Shown here piece after piece: positions 58,818-64,000 of a stretch of 64,000 bases of DNA. The notes under the pieces were generated by a model. The model did no database searches and was not told the origin of the DNA. It was given only the letters and a program-made list of their open reading frames with translations. The stretch's first letter is position 1. Every line of letters begins with the position of its first letter. The stretch is taken from NCBI RefSeq assembly GCF_014874095.1, contig NZ_JADBEB010000001.1, positions 3,038,001-3,102,000 of the forward strand. Reading direction: 5' to 3'. A program made the translations under genes and the position numbers. The DNA comes from Plantactinospora soyae. GTDB taxonomy: Bacteria; Actinomycetota; Actinomycetes; Mycobacteriales; Micromonosporaceae.

Positions 58818-59990
58818 TCACGCGGCGGCCTGCCGGGGCCGGAACAGCCGGCCGGGGCGGGGAAGGCCGGTCGTCCGGGCGTCGGCGAGCACCGCCGTGT
58901 AGTGCCCGATCACCTCGTCGCCGATCGCCGTCCAGGTCCGCCCTCCGACGGCGGCCCGACCCGCCCGGCCGTACGCCGCCCGGCGTCCGGGATCGGCGGC
59001 GAGCCCGGCGACCGCGTCGGTGAACGCGGTGGCGTCGTCAGGCGGAACCAGGTGACCCGTCCGGCCGGGTTCGACCAGGTCCAGCGGGCCGCCGGCGGCG
59101 GGTGCCACCACGGGCAGGCCGCTGGCCATCGCCTCCTGCACGGTCTGGCCGAACGTCTCGTAGGGGCCGGTGTGTGCGAACACGTCGAGGCTGGCGTAGA
59201 TCCGGGCCAGTTGCCGGCCGTGCCGGGGACCGAGGAACAGCGCGCCCGGTAGGCAGCGCCGCAGCGCTCCGGCGGCGGGCCCGTCCCCGACCACCACCAC
59301 CCGTACGCCGGGCAGCGCGCTCACCCCGGCGAGCAGGTCCACCCGCTTCTCCACCGCCAACCGGCCCACGTAACCGACCAGGACCTCGCCGTCCGGGGCG
59401 AGTGCCCGGCGCAGCGCCGCACTGCGGTGCTCGGGATGGAATCGGACGCTGTCGACGCCGCGCTGCCACAGCCACACCCGCTCGATGCCGTGTTCGTGCA
59501 GCGCCGTCGCGGTGGCGGTGGACGGGGCCAGGGTGCGGGCCGCCGAGTTGTGCACCCAGCGCAGCCAGCGCCAGGCGGTCGCCTCGGTCATCCTGACCCG
59601 GTACGCGCGGGCGTACGCCGCGATGTCGGTCTGGTAGACGGCGACCGACGGCAGGCCCATCGACCGGGCCGCCGCCACGCCCCGGGCACCGAGCACGAAC
59701 GGGCTGGCCAGGTGCACCACGTCGGTGCCGTGGGCGCGCAGCGCCGCCGCCAGTTCCCGACCGGGCAGGCCGATCCGGAGCTGCGGATAGCCGGGCATCG
59801 GCACCGAGGGCAGCCGGACCACCGGGTACGGCAGCGCCGGGGTACTGTCCCGGATTCCGGACGACGGCTGCGGGGCGATGACCATCGGCTGGTGTCCCCG
59901 CCGTACCAGGTGTTCGGCCACCCGTACGACCGAATGGGCGACTCCGTTGACGTCCGGCGGGAACGACTCCGTGACGATCGCGATCCGCAT
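58818..59990 (-). CDS. GT4-family glycosyltransferase, MgtA-like
   Basis: A 390-residue glycosyltransferase beginning MRIAIVTESFPPDVNGVAHSVVRV, the common start of GDP-mannose-type alpha-mannosyltransferases such as mycobacterial MgtA (Rv0557). The E-x7-E motif is in PYETFGQTVQEAMASGLPVV at about 276-295, and VGYVGRLAVEKRVDLL at about 195-210 is the donor-binding loop. It is the upstream member of the two-gene operon. The name mgtA is not assigned because the acceptor cannot be read from sequence. Confidence 0.85.
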   Translation of the reverse strand: MRIAIVTESFPPDVNGVAHSVVRVAEHLVRRGHQPMVIAPQPSSGIRDSTPALPYPVVRLPSVPMPGYPQLRIGLPGRELAAALRAHGTDVVHLASPFVLGARGVAAARSMGLPSVAVYQTDIAAYARAYRVRMTEATAWRWLRWVHNSAARTLAPSTATATALHEHGIERVWLWQRGVDSVRFHPEHRSAALRRALAPDGEVLVGYVGRLAVEKRVDLLAGVSALPGVRVVVVGDGPAAGALRRCLPGALFLGPRHGRQLARIYASLDVFAHTGPYETFGQTVQEAMASGLPVVAPAAGGPLDLVEPGRTGHLVPPDDATAFTDAVAGLAADPGRRAAYGRAGRAAVGGRTWTAIGDEVIGHYTAVLADARTTGLPRPGRLFRPRQAAA

Positions 59991-60105
59991 GCGCTCACGT
60001 TCGCGCAGGTCCCCGCCGTGCAGGCCACGACATCGTGACCGGCCGGCGAACTGTCAGCGACGGAGCGGGTCCGGAACCGTCGATGTGGCAGTGAGTCCAG
60101 CACCG

Positions 60106-63100
60106 TCAGCGCTGGAGCGAGTCCAGCAGGAAGGTACGGCGCTCGTCGGCGGTGAACGGGCGGGTGGCTCGGGCTCCGGCGGCGGCGAGGAGCCGGTCGA
60201 CCGGGCCGCAGACGTCACAGGCCCAGATCCGTACCGAGCCGTCGGAGTGCACGGTGGCGATCCGCTCCCCGTCCGGGGCGAAGCCGAAGCCCAGCGGCCC
60301 GGGGCCGAGCGTACGCAGGGTGACCGGTTCGGTGGCGCCGTCGACGGCCCACAGTTGGATCCCGGTGAGTTCCTCGCCACCGAGGATCGCCAGGTGCCGC
60401 CCGTCGGGCGTGTACGCGAGCCGGGTGGTGGCGGTGCCCTGGCCGGCCGAGGCCAGTACGACCCTCGGGGCCCCGCCGCCGGCCGGCCAGATCCGGATGG
60501 TGCCGTCCCGGCCGAGTCCGGCGATGGCTTCGCCGTCCGGGCTGAACGACACCGAACTCACCGGCTCGGTGCCACCGGACAGCGTCGCGACGGTGCCACC
60601 GTCGAGGGCCCGGACCTCTACCGTGCCGTCCTCGGCGCCGGTCGCCAGTCGGGTCCCGTCGGGGCTGAACGCCGCACCGGAGCCGGTCAAGGCCAGTTCC
60701 ACCGGAGCCGGGCGGGCGCCGTCGAGCTGTTCCCAGAGCCGGATGCCGCCGCTGCCGCTGGTCAGCAGCCGTCGGCCGTCCGGAGCGAACGTGATCCGGC
60801 TGGCCGGACCGGCCTCGAACGCGGCGAGCCGCCGGGCACCGGGCCAGTCCCAGACCCGTACCGTTCCGGCCGCGTCGAGGCTGGCCAGCCGGGTTCCGTC
60901 CGGGGTGAAGGCGACGTCCATCGTCATCCCGGCGTGCCCGGGGAGCACGACGGGGGCGCCGGCGCCGTCCCGGTCGACGGGGGTGCCCGAGCCGCTCTCG
61001 GCGGGCGTGCCCGAGTCGCTCTCAGCGGGGATGCCGGAGCTGTTCTGCTGGACGGAGGCGGCTGCCGGCGGGACGGGAGCGGTCGCCGGGACCGGCCAGA
61101 TCCGGACCGTACCGTCGTAGATGCCGGCGCTGGCCAGGTGCCGTCCGTCCGGGCTGAACCGGGCCGCGTGCACGAGACCGTCGTGCGGGTGGGTGATCGC
61201 CGGGTGGTAGCCGCCGCCGACGTCCCAGGACCGGACCGTGCCGTCGGCGCCGACGCTGACCAGGCGGCCGTCCGGAGCCAGCGTGATCGCGCAGACCGCG
61301 CCGGCATGTCCACGCAGTGGAAGCGGCTCGGCGGTCCCGCTGGTGTCCCAGAACGCGATCACGCCGTAGCTGTTCTTCGTGACCAGCCGGCGTCCGTCCG
61401 GGCTGAACACCGCCGGAAGTACGCCCCGGAGCCGGCCGAGCACCATCGGCGGGTCCCCGTCGACGTTCCAGAGCCGCAGCGTGCTGCCCTCCGCGACGAC
61501 GTTGTCCACCCCGGCCACCCGCCGGCTGTCCGGACTGAACAGCAGCCCGTCGGCGCTGCCGGTGGACTCGGGCAGCTCGACCGGCGGGCGGTCCGGGGCG
61601 GTGACGTCCCAGACCCGGGCCGGGGCGGCCAGGGTGGCGGCGGCCAGCCGACGCCCGTCCGGCGACCAGGCCAGCGAGTACGTCCCACCGCGCCCGCCGT
61701 GCGGCAGGACCCGGGCCCGAGGTGTCCCGGGAAGCGTCCAGATCCGGATCGCCCCGTCCCCGTCCCCGGTGGCCAGTTGGCGACCGTCCGGACTGAACCG
61801 CACGTCCAGGACCGGGCCGCGATGTCCCGGCAGCAGTATCGGACCCCTGGTCGGGTCGGAGCCGTCCCAGAGCCGTACCTCGGGATGGTGGTGACCACTG
61901 GCCACCCACCGGCCGTCCCCGCTGATCGCCAGCGCATGCATGTCGCGGCCCGGATCCGGCAGCCGTACCGGCGACCGGTCGGGGGTGCTGGCGTCCCACC
62001 GCCACACGGTGCCCTCCGGATGGGCGGCGACGACGTACCGGCCGTCGGGGGTCAACGCGGCGTTCTTCAGCCGGGTGTCGAAGACCTGTCGGGTCGCCAC
62101 CCCGCGCCAGTTGAGAGTCGCCTGCCGGAGCACCGTCTCGGCCTCGGCGTCGGGGCGCGCTTCGAACGCCCGCCGGGCCAGCAGGAACGCCAACTGCGGA
62201 TCGCGGGGCATCTGGGCCCGCGCGGCCGCCACCAGTTGGCGACGTACCGCCAGGTCACGCTGGCCACGGGCCTGTCCGGCCTGGACGACCGCCACCGACG
62301 CCAGTACGGTCACCACCGCGACCACCCCGGCCAGGGCGACACCGAGCAGCCGTCGGCGGTGCCGGCGTACGGTCGCCCGCTGGTCGTCGGCGTGCCGGCT
62401 GGCGTCGAGGAACTCCCGTTCCGGACCGGTCAACCCGGCCGGATGCGCCTCCGCCCAGGCCGTGGCCCGGGACAGCGCCAACCCTCGGTACAGTCCGCCG
62501 GGATCGTGGCCGAGTGACCGCCACACCGCCGCGGCCTGGGTGAGCTGCCGGTGCACCCGTACGCCGTCGAGATCCTCCTCCAGCCAGCGACGCAGTCGGG
62601 GCCACGCGTCGAGCAGTGCCTCGTGGGCCAGCCGGACCGAGCGGTCGTCGAGGGTGACCAACCGGGCCTCGGCCAGTCGTTCCAGGACCTCGGTGGTCAG
62701 CGCGTCGGTCTCGTCCAGTTCGGTCCGGTCCACCCGGCGGGCGGTCGGCAGTTCGGCCCGGTCCACCCGGTGATGGACGCCCCGCCCGTCCCCGTCGCTG
62801 CCGATCTCCACCATCCGGAGCAGTACGTGCCGGGCCGCCCGCCGCCGGTCGGGATCGAACTCCTGCCAGACCCGCTCGGCGGTCTGCGCGACCGCCCCGT
62901 CCACACCGCCGGCCGCCTGGTAGCCGGCCAGCGTCACCGCGTTGCCCCGGCGCCGCCGCCACGCTTCGAGTAGCACGTGCGAGGCGACCGGAAGTGCCCC
63001 GGCCCGATCGGCGACCTGCGCGACGATGGTGGAGACCAGCACGCCCTCGACCATCGCCCCGGCCCGCTCGGCCGGCCGGACCACGGCGTCCCGGACCTGC

Positions 63101-64000
63101 GCGGCGGTCATCGGGCCGACCAGCACCTGGGCGTCGGTCAACGCCGTCACCAGTTCCGGCAGCTCGACGCAGCGGCCGTAGAAGTCGGCCCGGACCCCGA
63201 GCACCACCCGAAGCCGGCTGTCCGGTGCGGCCGTCGCGGTCAGCAGCGCCGTGACGAACCCGGCCCGCTCCGACGGGTCGCGACAGAGCGTGAAGATCTC
63301 CTCGAACTGGTCCACCACCAGCCACAGGTCGGCCTCGGCGGCGGCGTACCCGGTCCCGCTTCCCGTGCCGCCGGCCTCGGCGAGCAGTTGGCGTACGGCG
63401 AGGTGCAGCCGGGACGGGTCGGTGCCGAGGTCGGCCCGGAGTGCCCCGGCCGGCACCCGGAGCAGCCGGGCGAGGTGCACCGCCAACTCGCCGACCGGGT
63501 CCGGCCCCGGGGTCAGCACCAGCACCGGCGGTTGTTCCGGACGGCCGGTGACCGAGGGCACCAGTCCGGCCCGCAGTACCGAGGACTTGCCGCTGCCGGA
63601 GGCGCCGAACAGTGCCACGAACCGGCGGTCGGACAGTCTCCGGCGCAGGTCGTCGACCACGTCCTCCCGGCCGAAGAACCAGTCGGCCCGGTCCGGCCCG
63701 TACGCCAGCAGCCCCTGGTACGGCGCGTCGTCGCTGCGGCCGAGGGCGCCGGGGGTGCCGTCGCCGGGCAACTCCTCCCGGGCGATCCGCCGCCACCGCT
63801 CCGCCCACTCCGTCGCGTCCCCGCCGCACGCGGCGACGTACGCCAGGGTGACCGCGAGGGTCGGCAGTCGCCGGCCACCGGCGGCCTCGGACAGCGTCGT
63901 CGCGGAGAAGTGGGCCCGGCGGGCCAGCTCCCGGTACCCCGGATGACCGGCCTTCTCCCGCAGCAGCCGCAGTCCGGCGGCGAATTCCAGTACCGCCGGA
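60106..64000 (-). CDS. HTH-nSTAND1 ATPase with transmembrane helix and WD40 propellers (5' end outside window)
   Basis: A STAND signalling protein, about 1,297 residues visible; the start lies beyond the window edge. Residues 1-70 form an XRE-type helix-turn-helix (LRLLREKAGHPGYRELARRA, then TTLSEAAGGRRLP). The nSTAND1 NTPase has Walker A FGASGSGKSSV at about 130-140 and Walker B VVDQFEEIF at about 222-230. One membrane helix lies at about 550-572. From about 640 to 1260 there are about fourteen WD40 repeats (FSPDGRxLA...IRIW), suggesting two seven-bladed propellers. The C-terminus has CDVCGPVD. Such proteins are signal-triggered switches, some acting in defence; the trigger here is unknown. 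Confidence 0.88.
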   Translation of the reverse strand, partial: PAVLEFAAGLRLLREKAGHPGYRELARRAHFSATTLSEAAGGRRLPTLAVTLAYVAACGGDATEWAERWRRIAREELPGDGTPGALGRSDDAPYQGLLAYGPDRADWFFGREDVVDDLRRRLSDRRFVALFGASGSGKSSVLRAGLVPSVTGRPEQPPVLVLTPGPDPVGELAVHLARLLRVPAGALRADLGTDPSRLHLAVRQLLAEAGGTGSGTGYAAAEADLWLVVDQFEEIFTLCRDPSERAGFVTALLTATAAPDSRLRVVLGVRADFYGRCVELPELVTALTDAQVLVGPMTAAQVRDAVVRPAERAGAMVEGVLVSTIVAQVADRAGALPVASHVLLEAWRRRRGNAVTLAGYQAAGGVDGAVAQTAERVWQEFDPDRRRAARHVLLRMVEIGSDGDGRGVHHRVDRAELPTARRVDRTELDETDALTTEVLERLAEARLVTLDDRSVRLAHEALLDAWPRLRRWLEEDLDGVRVHRQLTQAAAVWRSLGHDPGGLYRGLALSRATAWAEAHPAGLTGPEREFLDASRHADDQRATVRRHRRRLLGVALAGVVAVVTVLASVAVVQAGQARGQRDLAVRRQLVAAARAQMPRDPQLAFLLARRAFEARPDAEAETVLRQATLNWRGVATRQVFDTRLKNAALTPDGRYVVAAHPEGTVWRWDASTPDRSPVRLPDPGRDMHALAISGDGRWVASGHHHPEVRLWDGSDPTRGPILLPGHRGPVLDVRFSPDGRQLATGDGDGAIRIWTLPGTPRARVLPHGGRGGTYSLAWSPDGRRLAAATLAAPARVWDVTAPDRPPVELPESTGSADGLLFSPDSRRVAGVDNVVAEGSTLRLWNVDGDPPMVLGRLRGVLPAVFSPDGRRLVTKNSYGVIAFWDTSGTAEPLPLRGHAGAVCAITLAPDGRLVSVGADGTVRSWDVGGGYHPAITHPHDGLVHAARFSPDGRHLASAGIYDGTVRIWPVPATAPVPPAAASVQQNSSGIPAESDSGTPAESGSGTPVDRDGAGAPVVLPGHAGMTMDVAFTPDGTRLASLDAAGTVRVWDWPGARRLAAFEAGPASRITFAPDGRRLLTSGSGGIRLWEQLDGARPAPVELALTGSGAAFSPDGTRLATGAEDGTVEVRALDGGTVATLSGGTEPVSSVSFSPDGEAIAGLGRDGTIRIWPAGGGAPRVVLASAGQGTATTRLAYTPDGRHLAILGGEELTGIQLWAVDGATEPVTLRTLGPGPLGFGFAPDGERIATVHSDGSVRIWACDVCGPVDRLLAAAGARATRPFTADERRTFLLDSLQR

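Noticed and set aside
59878-62517. Long frame antisense to the WD40 region
   Set aside because: It mirrors the WD40 repeats, so its apparent repetitiveness is a by-product.

Overview
The window is chromosomal DNA of a very high-GC actinobacterium, most likely a member of the Micromonosporaceae (Micromonospora or a close relative). The reasons are the GC-rich codon use with many GTG starts, the XRE/DUF5753 and DUF397 gene types, an actinobacterial DapD, AdnA/AdnB, UvrD2 and a WhiB7 with an AT-hook, and a dispersed GGGCCC-rich palindrome. The family assignment is inference; the phylum is safe. I see no prophage, transposase, plasmid origin or CRISPR array.

Layout. 1-5.9 kb: a secreted multidomain sugar-dehydrogenase-like protein behind a LacI-type operator, then a TPR/membrane pair. 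6.2-6.9 kb: a deletion scar joining two truncated genes, with a stranded DUF397 gene. 7.0-11.7 kb: SIMPL protein, nucleoside-kinase-like protein, a membrane GGDEF/EAL protein. 11.7-15.8 kb: acetyltransferase, divergent dapD/dapE (lysine and peptidoglycan precursor synthesis), a LOG-family protein. 15.8-19.3 kb: a large SARP/NB-ARC/TPR regulator divergent from a secreted beta-trefoil protein, with three 11-bp-phased heptamers between them. 19.4-26.6 kb: adnA-adnB double-strand-break resection nuclease. 26.8-28.5 kb: cold-shock protein and DEAD-box helicase. 29.9-33.5 kb: an overlapping operon of two M16 peptidase subunits and a NudC-like hydrolase. 33.5-37.5 kb: repeats, a small gene, an XRE/DUF5753 regulator, an MFS transporter. 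37.5-41.3 kb: mycoredoxin, uvrD2, whiB7 with its attenuator. 41.4-51.9 kb: ABC1/AarF-type kinase-like protein, an E1/RRE-like protein, DUF5679, a YgjP-type metallopeptidase, a DUF2342 zincin, a PDZ/Lon-like protease and a UPF0182 membrane protein. 52.0-52.4 kb: two initiator tRNA genes. 52.5-54.8 kb: marR plus a DHA2 efflux pump. 55-64 kb: an orphan sugar-binding lipoprotein, purC, two GT4 glycosyltransferases, and an HTH-nSTAND-WD40 protein cut by the window edge.

How the genes fit together. From memory of Mycobacterium tuberculosis, the adnA to UPF0182 stretch follows the order Rv3202c-Rv3193c (adnAB, nudC, uvrD2, mycoredoxin, whiB7, Rv3197, Rv3196, Rv3195, Rv3194c, Rv3193c). This is an old actinobacterial block of DNA repair, redox, antibiotic-response and membrane-protease genes, here interrupted by lineage-specific insertions. 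dapD-dapE-LOG likewise resembles Rv1201c-Rv1202-Rv1205.

The strongest new signals are regulatory or structural: a palindromic repeat inserted in frame in adnA and bringing a TTA codon; the whiB7 leader with a mutually exclusive terminator and antiterminator; a helicase ribosome site buried in a 14-bp hairpin; the SARP heptamers; the deletion that removed both 5' ends of a divergent pair; and the loss of the zinc-ribbon cysteines in NudC. No wholly new multi-gene system is evident; the nearest candidate is the E1/RRE-like gene with its small zinc-ribbon neighbour.
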